Assembly (NCBI GenBank): GCA_002375765.1 | Contig: DFMV01000047.1 | Coordinates: 93,611-157,610 of the forward strand | DNA from: Rhizobiales bacterium UBA3584 | GTDB lineage: Bacteria; Pseudomonadota; Alphaproteobacteria; Rhizobiales; Devosiaceae | Direction: 5' to 3' | Length of the DNA stretch: 64,000 nucleotides | Part shown: positions 50,475 to 59,434 of the stretch, piece after piece | Layout: the number at the start of each line of letters is the position of its first letter | Position numbering within the stretch: position 1 is the stretch's first letter | Made by a program: the position numbers and the translations under genes | The notes under the pieces: generated by a model | Databases searched by the model: none | The model's input: only the letters and a program-made list of their open reading frames with translations | Told to the model about the DNA's origin: nothing

Positions 50475-52130
50475 CTACCGCGTCAGCGGCTTGTAGCTCA
50501 CCCGCTTGGGGTTGACCGAATCCGGGCCCAGACGCCGAACTTTGTCGGCCTCGTAATCCTGGAAATTGCCCTCGAACCATTCCACATGGCTGTCGCCTTC
50601 GAACGCCAGGATATGGGTGGCAAGCCGATCGAGGAACATACGATCGTGCGAGATGATGACCGCGCAACCGGCGAACTCCTCGAGCGCCTCTTCCAGCGCC
50701 GCCAGCGTTTCGGTGTCCAGATCGTTGGTCGGTTCGTCGAGCAGCAGAACGTTGGCGCCCGATTTGAGCATCTTGGCCAGATGCACGCGGTTGCGCTGCC
50801 CGCCCGAAAGCGTGCCCACCGGCTGTTGCTGGTCGCCGCCCTTGAAGTTGAAGGACGAGGTGTAGGCCCGTGAATTGACCTCACGCTTGCCCAGCTTGAT
50901 GATGTCGTTGCCGCCCGAGATTTCCTCCCAGACGCTCTTTTTGGGATCGAGGCTGTCGCGGCTCTGATCCACATAGCCCATATGGACGGTTTCGCCGACC
51001 GTAATCGTACCCTCGTCGGGCTGCTCCTGCCCGGTCAGCATCTTGAACAGCGTGGTCTTGCCCGCCCCGTTCGGCCCGATCACGCCAACAATGCCGCCCG
51101 GCGGCAGCTTGAAGCTCAGCCCGTCGATCAGCAGCCGGTCGCCAAAGCCCTTCTTGACGCCGTCGATGTCGATGACGTTCTGGCCCAGCCGCTCGCCGGG
51201 CGGAATGATGATCTGGGCGGTGTTGGACTGGGTCCGCGCCTCGTTGATCTTGACCAGTTCGTCATAGGCCCGGATACGTGCCTTGGACTTTGTCTGGCGC
51301 GCCTGGGGCGACTGGCCCAGCCATTCCTTTTCGCGCTCCAGCACCTTCGAGCGGGCCTGATCCTCGCTCTTTTCCTGTTGCATGCGCTTGGCCTTGGCCG
51401 TCAGATAGGCCGTATAGTTGCCCTCATAGGGAATGCCGCGCCCGCGGTCGAGCTCCAGAATCCAGCCCGTTACATTGTCGAGGAAGTAGCGGTCGTGGGT
51501 GATGATCAGCACCGCGCCGGGATATTCGCGCAGATGCTTTTCCAGCCACGCCGTTGTTTCGGCGTCCAGATGGTTGGTCGGTTCGTCGAGCAGCAGCAGG
51601 TCGGGCTGGCTCAGCAGCAGCTGGCACAGCGCCACGCGCCGCTTTTCACCGCCCGAAAGATTGGTGACGTTTTCCCCGCCCGGCGGGCAGCGCAACGCGT
51701 CCATGGCCATCTCGACCTTGGAGTCGAGGTCCCAGAGGTCTTCCGCGTCGATCTGGTCCTGAAGCTTTGCGGCTTCATCGGCCGTTTCGTCGGAATAATC
51801 CATCATCAGCTCGTTATAGCGATCGAGGATGGCCTGCTTTTCCTTCACCCCGATCATCACATTGCCCTTGACGTCGAGCTGCTCGTCGAGCTGGGGCTCC
51901 TGGGGCAGATATCCGACAGTCGCACCATCGGCGGCCCAGGCTTCGCCGGTAAATTCGGTGTCAATTCCGGCCATGATTTTCAGAAGCGTGGATTTACCCG
52001 CGCCGTTCGGCCCCAGGATGCCGATCTTGGCATCGGGATAGAACGAGAGGTTCATGTTGTCGATGACCTTCTTCCCGCCGGAATAGGCCTTGGACATGCC
52101 GTGCATATGATAGATGAATTGACGCGCCAT
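50475..52130 (-). CDS. ettA: Energy-dependent translational throttle protein EttA (ABC-F)
   Basis: 551 residues with two ABC cassettes and no membrane part. The first has Walker A GPNGAGKST (40-48), LSGGEKRR (about 159-166) and DEPTNHLD (about 180-187). The arm insertion lies at about 95-135, the linker (about 240-320) carries the basic helix, and the second cassette has GPNGAGKTT (about 354) and LSGGQRNR (about 443). The ending RVSYKPLTR is an EttA signature. It binds the ribosomal E site and gates the first elongation step according to ATP/ADP ratio. Confidence 0.95.
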   Translation of the reverse strand: MARQFIYHMHGMSKAYSGGKKVIDNMNLSFYPDAKIGILGPNGAGKSTLLKIMAGIDTEFTGEAWAADGATVGYLPQEPQLDEQLDVKGNVMIGVKEKQAILDRYNELMMDYSDETADEAAKLQDQIDAEDLWDLDSKVEMAMDALRCPPGGENVTNLSGGEKRRVALCQLLLSQPDLLLLDEPTNHLDAETTAWLEKHLREYPGAVLIITHDRYFLDNVTGWILELDRGRGIPYEGNYTAYLTAKAKRMQQEKSEDQARSKVLEREKEWLGQSPQARQTKSKARIRAYDELVKINEARTQSNTAQIIIPPGERLGQNVIDIDGVKKGFGDRLLIDGLSFKLPPGGIVGVIGPNGAGKTTLFKMLTGQEQPDEGTITVGETVHMGYVDQSRDSLDPKKSVWEEISGGNDIIKLGKREVNSRAYTSSFNFKGGDQQQPVGTLSGGQRNRVHLAKMLKSGANVLLLDEPTNDLDTETLAALEEALEEFAGCAVIISHDRMFLDRLATHILAFEGDSHVEWFEGNFQDYEADKVRRLGPDSVNPKRVSYKPLTR

Positions 52131-52302
52131 AAAGCGGGTGCCTCTTTGGAAATTCGTATCTGAGAAACTTGGGGCCGTATGTAGGACAAGCCGTCAGGCG
52201 GTGCAATGGGCGCGCGCCAACCGGAAACCCGGCTCCCGCCCCCAATCAGGTCCGGGGCACGCCTATTCTGGAAGCGCTCCTTGCGGCCGGAGAGTGTCGA
52301 CA

Positions 52303-52337
52303 CTCATCATGATGGATTCCGGGGACAAGCCCGGGAA
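52303..52337. repeat. Dispersed repeat copy, inverted relative to 34125-34155
   Basis: ACTCATCATGATGGATTCC followed by GGGGACAAGCCCGGGA is the reverse complement of the sequence at 34123-34155 with few differences. It lies in the 261-bp gap between ettA and the oxidoreductase gene. The rest of the gap (52131-52302) holds the probable ettA promoter and nothing else recognised. Confidence 0.7.
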
Positions 52338-52391
52338 CGGCAAGGAAGGGGTGAGCGGTGGGGATGGAACCGAGAGATTGCCCGCCCGCGT

Positions 52392-54578
52392 TCAGCGCTC
52401 TATCCACACCGGGACCGATTTGAAGGCCGGGGTGTTCGAGCGCGGATCGATGGCCGTCCCCACCAGCACATTGGCTTCCGGATAATAGGCCAGCGCCGAA
52501 CCACGGGGGATATCGAAGCTCAGGGCCTTGAGCCTGCTCATCTTTCCCCGTTCGGACGCCAGATCGATCAGATCGCCTTCGGCAATGCCCATCTCCTCCA
52601 TGTCCTTGCCATTGAGCAGCACCGACCAGCGCGGCGCCTTGTTGCGATAGCTGTCGGTCTCTTCGTAAACGATGGTGTTGAACTGCCCCTCAGACCGGAT
52701 CGTCGCCAGCGTCAGCGCCTTGCGGCCCTCCGGCGCCTCAGGGGTTTGCGGCAGAGCGATCACCTGAAAATGCCCCTTGCCGTCGGCCGTCGAAAAGCGC
52801 GGCTCGTGCATGACGCGATTGGCGATATGAAACTCACGCTTTGCCACATCGATCTCGGCCAGGTCCTTCAGACCAGGCACGATTTCCGAAATCGCCCGCC
52901 GCACCTCGGCGTGCTTCTTGAACGCCTGAAAATTGATGGGGCTGTCGGGCAGGATGCGGGTGGCGAGATCGGTGAGGATGACGCTTTCGGGGCGCACATT
53001 GGCCAGCCGGTCGATGCCGCCATCCGATAGTCGGATGAAATTGAACATCGATTCCTGGGTGGTGGGCTCCCATTCCTCATCGCGCGCCGTCACCGGCAGG
53101 ATGAGACTCTCGGAATCATCGTGCCCATGGACATGCCCCAGATTGAGCGTCGTGGTCAAAAACAGCTTGAACCCTATGGAGTTGAGAGCCTTTTCGGCCC
53201 AAGCCGTATCCGGCGACGCGCCATAGAGATTGCCGCCCATGATGACTGCCGCATCCATTTCCCCGCCATGGGCCGCGTGCAGGCAGGCCATGGTGTCCAG
53301 GCCCTTTGAGCGGCTGAGAGAAATCGAAAACTGCCGCTCCATTTCGGCCATCACGTCCTCGGTCAGCAGTGGTTTGACCCCGATCGTCCCGATCCCCTGC
53401 ACATTGGAGTGCCCGCGCAACGGCAACAGCCCGGCAATGGGCCGCCCGATCATGCCGCGCAGCAGGGCCAGGTTGGCGATTGATTCAACGTTTTCAACGC
53501 CATGGACGTGATGGGTCATCCCCATGCCCCAGGCGAAAACCACGTTCTTAGCCCGGCCATAGCGGTGCGCCACGCGCTCGATTTCGGCCCGCGCGAGCCC
53601 TGTCGATGCTTCGATAGCGTCCCATGACATTGCATGGACCTGCGCTCTGTAGGCCGCAGCATTGCCGGTATGGTTTTCAATGAACTCGGCGTCCTCCATC
53701 CCCGCCTCGATCACCGCCTTGGCGATGCCCAGCATCAAGGCGATATCGGACCCGATACGCGGCTGGAGATAGTCCGAAGCGATCTCGTCGCCCCCCTTGA
53801 GCATAGAGGACGGCGATTTGGGCACGGCGAACTTGACCAGCCCCGGCTCGCGCGCCGGATTGATGACAATCACCTCTCCGCCCCGGTCGCGGCAGTGCTT
53901 GAGCATGTGAATGAAGCGCGGATGATTGGACGAGGGATTGGCCCCGATCACAAAGATCATGTCCGCGCCAGTAAGGTCCGCCAGTTCCACCGTCGCCGTG
54001 CCCTTGCCGATGGTCGTGGCCAGCCCCTCGCTGGTCGCCTGGTGGCAGAAATAGGAACAGTTGTTGACGTTGTTGGTGCCAAAGGCTCGCGCCAGGAGCT
54101 GGAAGATGAACCCCGCCTCGTTTGACGACCGCCCCGAGGAATAAAAGAACGTCCGGTCCGGCACCGTGGCCAGCAGCCGCTTGGCGGCGTGATCGAGCGC
54201 CCAGTCCCAATCGACCACCTCATAACGGTCGGCATTGGCCGCCTTGTAAACCGGATCGCCCAACCGGCCCAGATGCTCCATCTCCTTGCCGGTCAGTTCC
54301 TTGAGATCGGCAAGCGGGTGGGTGAAGATGGCGTGCGGAATGGCCGGTTGCAGATCGGTCGATTGCGCCTGCACCGACTTGTTGCAGACCGAGGGGAACT
54401 CGCCCAATTCGTTGGTCATGCCGCCCATCTGCCCGCCCATGCCATAGGCGCAGGCCTTGCACGTGTTCTTGGCCGTCAGCGCCTTGGCCGCCTTGCCCAC
54501 GCCCATGCGGGCCACGGTCTGGAGCGTATAGAGAACCTTCTTGGGCCCTCCCCCCACGGTCTGGTGCGAATGCGGCAT
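52392..54578 (-). CDS. FdhF/YdeP-family molybdopterin oxidoreductase
   Basis: 728 residues, related to the formate-dehydrogenase-like alpha subunit family that includes E. coli YdeP. An N-terminal NTCKACAYGMGG with a later VCNKS gives three cysteines, perhaps for an iron-sulphur cluster. Then come FFYSSGRSSNEAGFIFQLLA (about 144-163), NCSYFCHQATSEGL (about 172-185), and pterin-binding segments FVIGANPSSNHPRF, IVINPAREPGL and LPLRGHSNVQGIGTIG. The C-terminal molydopterin dinucleotide-binding domain contains LATIRSEGQFNTIVYEETD. Substrate is unknown; acid-stress roles are reported for YdeP. No fdhD is next to it, though one is usually nearby. Confidence 0.9.
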   Translation of the reverse strand: MPHSHQTVGGGPKKVLYTLQTVARMGVGKAAKALTAKNTCKACAYGMGGQMGGMTNELGEFPSVCNKSVQAQSTDLQPAIPHAIFTHPLADLKELTGKEMEHLGRLGDPVYKAANADRYEVVDWDWALDHAAKRLLATVPDRTFFYSSGRSSNEAGFIFQLLARAFGTNNVNNCSYFCHQATSEGLATTIGKGTATVELADLTGADMIFVIGANPSSNHPRFIHMLKHCRDRGGEVIVINPAREPGLVKFAVPKSPSSMLKGGDEIASDYLQPRIGSDIALMLGIAKAVIEAGMEDAEFIENHTGNAAAYRAQVHAMSWDAIEASTGLARAEIERVAHRYGRAKNVVFAWGMGMTHHVHGVENVESIANLALLRGMIGRPIAGLLPLRGHSNVQGIGTIGVKPLLTEDVMAEMERQFSISLSRSKGLDTMACLHAAHGGEMDAAVIMGGNLYGASPDTAWAEKALNSIGFKLFLTTTLNLGHVHGHDDSESLILPVTARDEEWEPTTQESMFNFIRLSDGGIDRLANVRPESVILTDLATRILPDSPINFQAFKKHAEVRRAISEIVPGLKDLAEIDVAKREFHIANRVMHEPRFSTADGKGHFQVIALPQTPEAPEGRKALTLATIRSEGQFNTIVYEETDSYRNKAPRWSVLLNGKDMEEMGIAEGDLIDLASERGKMSRLKALSFDIPRGSALAYYPEANVLVGTAIDPRSNTPAFKSVPVWIER

Positions 54579-54661
54579 ACGTCAAATCTCCTCGCGGCAA
54601 GTATGGCACGGCGGACGGCAGTGACAACAGATCGCTGCGCAACACTGTTTCACGCAATCGC

Positions 54662-55156
54662 TTACCAGTGCCGATACACCAGATCGTCGGGATCGGGCCG
54701 CGCTGCGTCGGGATCGAGCGCTGCGCCCAGCCGCTCGGCCAACCGTCGCGAGCGGTGATTGTCGTGATCGACATAGCTCACCAGCGAGGGCAGAGCCAGC
54801 GTCTCGCGTGCCCAGGCCTTGATGCAATTCGCAGCCTCGAGCGCATAACCCTTGCCTTCCTGCCCGGCATAAACCAGCCACCCCAGCTCATGCTCGGGAA
54901 AAAGCGGCCCCGAATTGATCGCGACCTGCCCAACGGTTTGGTCGCCCACGTCAACCATCAGCGCCCCATGGCCCATCAAGAGCCATTGAGCCGTGTCATG
55001 GCAGAAGGCATACCACGCGCCCTCCCGGTCGAACGGCCCGCCCATATGGATGGCGCGCTCCGATTGCATCAGCGCGGCGTAGTCCTCGAAATCTGCCATC
55101 TGCGGCGCCCGCAGAACCAGGCGGTCGGTGGTGAGGATGGGTGGGGTCGCTGTCAT
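54662..55156 (-). CDS. GNAT-family N-acetyltransferase
   Basis: 164 residues of RimJ/RimL type. It starts with ILTTDRLVLRAPQMADFEDY, has GQVAINSGPLFPEHELGWLVY (about 76-96) and the acetyl-CoA loop GQEGKGYALEA (about 98-108), and ends with SYVDHDNHRSRRLAERLG. Such enzymes acetylate protein N-termini or small amines. Its target is unknown. It is divergent from the YdcZ-type transporter pair. Confidence 0.9.
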   Translation of the reverse strand: MTATPPILTTDRLVLRAPQMADFEDYAALMQSERAIHMGGPFDREGAWYAFCHDTAQWLLMGHGALMVDVGDQTVGQVAINSGPLFPEHELGWLVYAGQEGKGYALEAANCIKAWARETLALPSLVSYVDHDNHRSRRLAERLGAALDPDAARPDPDDLVYRHW

Positions 55157-55227
55157 GTCCAGACTTTGTCTTTGGGGGCAGATCGAATGCGCTTATAGCC
55201 AGTGTACTGCCCACCGGACGATTCGCC

Positions 55228-55716
55228 ATGTCATCCCTCTCCTCATCATCCGCCCTCCGGCCCGCACCCCTCCATCTGCTGCTGGCCTTCGCCAGCGGCG
55301 GCCTCTTGACCCTCATGGTCGATTTCAACGGGCTTGTCGGGCTTTTCGGCGGTGCCATGTACTCCTCATGGGTGGCCCATGGCACGGGAACAGTTGCCGC
55401 GCTGATCTTTCTGGCGCTGCTGCGCCTCCGCCCTCGATCGGGCGCAACCACCGAAAAGCCCCGCGCCCCTCTCTGGGCCTATCTCGGCGGCGTTTCGGGC
55501 GCGCTGACCGTCACGCTCACCTCAACCACGGTCAACACGCCCCTGGCCCTTTCAGGCACCCTCGCGCTGGGCCTTGCCGGACAGGTGCTGTTTTCGCTGG
55601 CCGCCGACCGCTGGGGCCTGTTCGGCCTGCCCAAGCGCATCCCCCGGATCAAGGATTTCGCTGCGCTGGCGCTGATCTTTGCCGGCTCGATGATCATCAT
55701 TTTCGGGCAGGGTTAG
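55228..55716 (+). CDS. DMT-superfamily YdcZ (DUF606) half-size membrane protein 1
   Basis: 162 residues with about five membrane helices. Family features are the N-terminal helix LLLAFASGGLLTLMVDFNGLV, WVAHGTGTVAALIFLALL and the middle YLGGVSGALTVTLTSTTVNTPL. DUF606 proteins are five-helix halves of EamA-type transporters. The second half is encoded 4 bases downstream, so the two likely form a heterodimer in the inner membrane. The substrate is unknown. The ATG at 55228 is chosen because earlier starts would add a non-family segment. Confidence 0.85.
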   Translation: MSSLSSSSALRPAPLHLLLAFASGGLLTLMVDFNGLVGLFGGAMYSSWVAHGTGTVAALIFLALLRLRPRSGATTEKPRAPLWAYLGGVSGALTVTLTSTTVNTPLALSGTLALGLAGQVLFSLAADRWGLFGLPKRIPRIKDFAALALIFAGSMIIIFGQG

Positions 55717-55720
55717 GCAG

Positions 55721-56143
55721 ATGACCACAGCCATTCTCTTCGCCCTGCTCGCGGGCATCCTCGTTTCGCTCTCCCGGCAATTGAACGGGCGGTTGGCGCT
55801 GTCGACAACCGCACTGATCGCCTCCTACTGGAACCATGTGGTCGGCTTTGCCGTGCTCACGGTTCTGGGCCTGATCCTCGGCGGCCTGTGGCCCGAAGGG
55901 GCGTTGAGCGCCCCATGGTACGCCTATCTGGGTGGCACAATCGGGGTGGTTTTCGTTGCCTCGGGCAGTTGGCTCATCGCCCGCATCGGCGCGATCAACA
56001 CCGCCATGCTGGTCATCGGCGGCCAGATGATCTCGGGCGTCCTGCTCGATCTGGCCCGCGGCAACACCGAAAACCTCGCGGCCAGCGCCATCGGCGTGAC
56101 CATGATTATCGCCGGCATGGCCCTGACGCAAAAGCGGGATTAG
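55721..56143 (+). CDS. DMT-superfamily YdcZ (DUF606) half-size membrane protein 2
   Basis: 140 residues, about five helices, 4 bases after its partner. It has LLAGILVSLSRQLNGRLALST, WNHVVGFAVLTVLGL, YLGGTIGVVFVASGSWLIARI and the ending GVTMIIAGMALTQ. Tandem DUF606 genes are usual; both are needed for a full EamA-like pore. Shared ancestry with the upstream half is visible in the YLGG segment. Confidence 0.85.
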   Translation: MTTAILFALLAGILVSLSRQLNGRLALSTTALIASYWNHVVGFAVLTVLGLILGGLWPEGALSAPWYAYLGGTIGVVFVASGSWLIARIGAINTAMLVIGGQMISGVLLDLARGNTENLAASAIGVTMIIAGMALTQKRD

Positions 56144-56171
56144 GTCAACCGACGCCTCCCTCTCCACCGGC

Positions 56172-56280
56172 GTCATCCCGGACTTGATCCGGGATCCAGT
56201 AACCGGCAGCGCTGGCGGTTCCGTCGCCGGTGCGGAGTGTGCTGGGCACCGGCTCGGGCCTGTCCCCGCGAAAGCGGGGA
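56172..56280. repeat. Dispersed intergenic repeat with hairpins
   Basis: GTCATCCCGG-ACTTGAT-CCGGGAT followed by CCAGTA (56172-56201) matches 10425-10453 except at two positions. A further hairpin TCCCCGC-GAAA-GCGGGGA is at 56263-56280. The gap 56144-56420 is otherwise without a gene. Confidence 0.75.
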
Positions 56281-56420
56281 GCCGGGGTGACGGAGGGGGT
56301 TTTGGAGGAATGGGACATCAAGGCAAATGCCGATTCAGACGCCAACATGCGACATCGCCACTCTGGCGCAGCGGCATGGATGGGCGTATGTCGGCCCCGT
56401 CCAACCGGAAAATACCCGCC

Positions 56421-56693
56421 ATGCTCCAGACCCTGCTTGTCCCCGTCGCCGGCCTGATGATCCTTATCGCCGCCATCAAGGGGCTGCTGCCCAGGGCGAA
56501 ATGGCGTGAGAGGCTGTATTCGGTGTTCGCCGGCGGCTGGTCGGGTTTCGGCGTCGCGATCTATCACCCCGTCTGGCTGGGGCGCTTTGCCCCCATGGGC
56601 TGGGTCCACAATCCCAACATCGTCATGATCTTCGGCTTCGGCTTATTGGCGCTTGGCGTCTTTGGTGCCTCGATCATGATTGGCGACCGCTAA
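56421..56693 (+). CDS. Small hypothetical membrane protein
   Basis: 90 residues with two or three membrane helices (about 5-23, 33-50 perhaps, and 66-87). It starts MLQTLLVPVAGLMILIAA and ends GVFGASIMIGDR. The family is not recognised. Its last 51 bases overlap the end of the opposite-strand GST gene, so the two genes converge with overlapping 3' ends. The ribosome-binding site is weak, and the start is a best guess. Confidence 0.55.
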   Translation: MLQTLLVPVAGLMILIAAIKGLLPRAKWRERLYSVFAGGWSGFGVAIYHPVWLGRFAPMGWVHNPNIVMIFGFGLLALGVFGASIMIGDR

Positions 56694-57311
56694 CTGGGAC
56701 GCGAAAGCCCGTTTGTATGCGGGCCGCGCCTCCCCCCGAGCCACATAGGCCGATAGGCTTGGATATTCCTCCAATATCCCCGCCCCCTCCAGCCTGCGCA
56801 GCACCAGCACCATGATCAGATCGGCCGCGCTGAACGTGCCGTCGAGCCATTCGGAAGCGCCGAGCCGGTTGGCCAGTTGGTCCAGCCGCACGCGCACGCG
56901 ATCCTCGAGAATGGGCAACAACTCGCCATACCATGGCCTGTCACCCACCAAATATCGCGACTGTTCGCGCTCGACGATCGGCGGCTCGACGGTGTTGAGC
57001 GCCGAGAACATCCAGGTGATCGCCCGCGCCCGTGCATTTTCATCCTCGGGCAACAGGCCTTTGTGGTGTTGCGCGATGTGAAAGACGATCGCGCCGGTCT
57101 CAAACAGCGCAAGATGGCCCTCCTCATAGGTCGGGATCTGCCCGAAGGGATGCAGCGCGAGGTGACTGGGCTCTTTCATCTGCTTGAGCGAAACCAGGCG
57201 AACCTCATAGGGCAGCCCCACCTCTTCAAGCGCCCAGCGCACCCGCATATCCCGCGCCAGTCCCCTGCCGCCATCCGGCGAATTTTCAAACGCCGTAATC
57301 GTGATTGCCAT
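56643..57311 (-). CDS. Glutathione S-transferase family protein
   Basis: 222 residues. N-terminal thioredoxin-like fold: ITITAFENSPDGGRGLARDMR, cis-Pro region HPFGQIPTYEEG (about 55-66), and the glutathione-binding FETGAIVFHIAQHH (about 70-83). The helical C-terminal domain contains TFSAADLIMVLVLRRL (about 160-175). It uses Ser/Asp-type rather than Cys chemistry at the N-terminus as far as can be seen. The ATG at 57311 follows AGGAGAG. Confidence 0.88.
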   Translation of the reverse strand: MAITITAFENSPDGGRGLARDMRVRWALEEVGLPYEVRLVSLKQMKEPSHLALHPFGQIPTYEEGHLALFETGAIVFHIAQHHKGLLPEDENARARAITWMFSALNTVEPPIVEREQSRYLVGDRPWYGELLPILEDRVRVRLDQLANRLGASEWLDGTFSAADLIMVLVLRRLEGAGILEEYPSLSAYVARGEARPAYKRAFASQLAVANHDRGTKDAKRQ

Positions 57312-57416
57312 GGCTGTTCTCTCCTGATTGTCGTTACGACGGTCCGCGCCACGGCGTTCCGACAAACAGGTCACACTATTTCACGGTTGGCGGGTGCGCC
57401 GGCAACGACCGATGCT

Positions 57417-58766
57417 TCAGTCGTCGGGCAGCGCGCCCGGAAGGAAAACGCTCACGCCCAGCCCCCCGAGCGGCGCACGCTCGAGGACCACCCTGCCACC
57501 GTTGATTTCGACAATGTCATGCGCGATCGATAGCCCCAACCCCGTTCCGGCCTGGCTCTGGTCGTGACGGACACCGCGTTGCCGCGCTGTTTTCATCTGC
57601 TCCTCGGTCATGCCCGGACCGTTGTCGGCGACGATGATGCGCAGGTTTTCGTCCTCCTGACAGACAGCTATTTCAATGGTGTCGCAGGTATGGCGCAGTC
57701 CATTGTCGAGCAGGACCCCGATCAGTTCGATAAGATCATGACGGTCCAACTGAACGATGGCTCCGTCCGGGCAGGCAATTTTCCAGGTGACCATCCCGCC
57801 CCGCTCGGTTCTCTTGAGAACCGAAACGACCTGCTCGATCGCGGGAGACAGAGGTGTGCTGGCCGTTGCACTGGCGGATCGCAACCGCAACTGGGTGAGG
57901 CGCAACTGATATTCGATGCGTTCATTCATCGTCTGCACCAGCCGATCAAGCGCATCGGCTTCCTGATCGTCCCCGAGGTCGCGCAGGCGTGCCTCGGTCG
58001 CGCCCAGCGCCGACAGAGGGGTCCGCAGGGCATGGGCCAGGTCGCTGGCGCGGGCACGCGCAAATTCGAGCATCGCCCTTTGCGCGTCGAGCAACCCGTT
58101 GACCTGCTCGACCAGTGGACCGATTTCCAGCGGATAGTCGTCGCGCAGCCGCGCCGCGCGCCCCGTGCGGATGTCCTCGATACCGGTTCTCAGGCTGGCC
58201 AATGGAGCAAGGCCGAGATGGACCTGAAGGACCGCCGCAAGCGTCAGCGCCCCCCAGACCAGCGCGAGCGCACTGGTCAGTTGCATCGAAAAGGTGCGCA
58301 CCGAAAGATCGATCTGCTCGCGATCCCGCGCGACGGTCACCACCAGCCGATTGTCGGGCGGCCCGGAAAACCGGATTGTCTGGCTTAGTCCCAGGATCGG
58401 CATGCCGGCCGGCCCCTCCGATACGATCAAGGCCGGCGATGCGTCCTGCCCCAAGTCCAGCGTCACATCGAACAGCGACGGCGAGCGGGCCAGCACTTCG
58501 CCGTCGGGGCCGTCGATCTGCCAGTAGAGCCCGCCATAGGGCAACTCGTAGCGCGGATCGGCCAGCGGCCGGTCCAGATCACCGACTTCGATGCGGTCAA
58601 CCTGGGCCACCAACCGGTTGAGCGTGGCCCTGAGTTCGGTTTCTGCCGAGGCTTCAAGATGCGCCCGGAACAGGTGTATGAGCAAAACGCCGACCGCGAT
58701 CATCGCAAGGCCGATCCACACGCCTGCCCCGATCAGAAGCCGCAGGCGAAGCGAGGTCCCCCTCAC
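57417..58766 (-). CDS. Sensor histidine kinase
   Basis: 449 residues. TM1 is about 10-33 and TM2 about 162-182, with a 128-residue periplasmic sensor between. A HAMP-like linker (about 183-235) leads to the phosphoacceptor H245 in SDLAHALRTPLSALG. The catalytic domain has the N box GVLLDNGLRHT, G1 VADNGPGMTE and G2 GTGLGLSIAHDIV. The periplasmic part has several Asp/Glu residues. The start is GTG, overlapping the stop of the response regulator gene as GTGA, so the pair is coupled. The overall layout resembles PhoQ-type sensors. Confidence 0.93.
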   Translation of the reverse strand: MRGTSLRLRLLIGAGVWIGLAMIAVGVLLIHLFRAHLEASAETELRATLNRLVAQVDRIEVGDLDRPLADPRYELPYGGLYWQIDGPDGEVLARSPSLFDVTLDLGQDASPALIVSEGPAGMPILGLSQTIRFSGPPDNRLVVTVARDREQIDLSVRTFSMQLTSALALVWGALTLAAVLQVHLGLAPLASLRTGIEDIRTGRAARLRDDYPLEIGPLVEQVNGLLDAQRAMLEFARARASDLAHALRTPLSALGATEARLRDLGDDQEADALDRLVQTMNERIEYQLRLTQLRLRSASATASTPLSPAIEQVVSVLKRTERGGMVTWKIACPDGAIVQLDRHDLIELIGVLLDNGLRHTCDTIEIAVCQEDENLRIIVADNGPGMTEEQMKTARQRGVRHDQSQAGTGLGLSIAHDIVEINGGRVVLERAPLGGLGVSVFLPGALPDD

Positions 58767-59428
58767 GCACCGGGTCCTTCCACGTAATATCCAAAACCCC
58801 GCCGCGTCTTGATGATCTCGCCCCCGACGCGGCGGCGCACACGCCCCACCAGCACCTCAATGGAATTGGAGTCGCGTTCGAAATCCTGGGCGTAAAGGTG
58901 CTCGGTCAGCTCCAGTTGCGAAACCACGCGCCCCCGATTGTGCGCCAGATACGACAGCAGGCTGTATTCTCTCGGCGTCAGCCCCATCGGCACGCCGCCC
59001 CGCAAAACCTGCTGCATGCGCGTGTCGATAACCAGGTCCCCCACTTCGATGCGCGGCGAGGCATGACCGGCCGAACGGCGCAGGACAGCCCGGACCCTGG
59101 CCATCAGCTCTTCGGGCCGGAACGGCTTGACGATGTAGTCGTCGGCACCGGCCTCGATCCCGTCGACCCTCTCAGCCCAGTGCCCCCGTGCCGTTACGAT
59201 GATGACCGGTCGGGTCATGCCTTCCTGCCGCCACCGCTTGAGCAGGGTCATCCCGTCGAGTTGGGGCAAGCCGAGATCGAGTACGATGACATCGAACGGC
59301 TCGGTGCTTCCCAGGAACCAGGCCTCCTCGCCATCCGCCTCGCCCGTGACCGTAAACCCGGCCGCAGCCAATGCCGCCGCCATGGTGGAGGCAATCCGGG
59401 GATCGTCTTCGATGACCAATGCACGCAT
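58763..59428 (-). CDS. OmpR/PhoP-type response regulator
   Basis: 221 residues. Receiver domain (1-120): acidic pair in VIEDDPR, phosphoacceptor D51 in IVLDLGLPQLDGM, Thr/Ser in IVTARGHWAERV and Lys in DDYIVKPF. The C-terminal winged helix (about 125-220) has LTPREYSLLSYLAHNRGRVVS and the RDSNSIEVLVGRVRRR recognition region. It lies between the PepSY gene (6 bases upstream) and the kinase. Confidence 0.93.
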   Translation of the reverse strand: MRALVIEDDPRIASTMAAALAAAGFTVTGEADGEEAWFLGSTEPFDVIVLDLGLPQLDGMTLLKRWRQEGMTRPVIIVTARGHWAERVDGIEAGADDYIVKPFRPEELMARVRAVLRRSAGHASPRIEVGDLVIDTRMQQVLRGGVPMGLTPREYSLLSYLAHNRGRVVSQLELTEHLYAQDFERDSNSIEVLVGRVRRRVGGEIIKTRRGFGYYVEGPGA

Positions 59429-59434
59429 GGCTTC

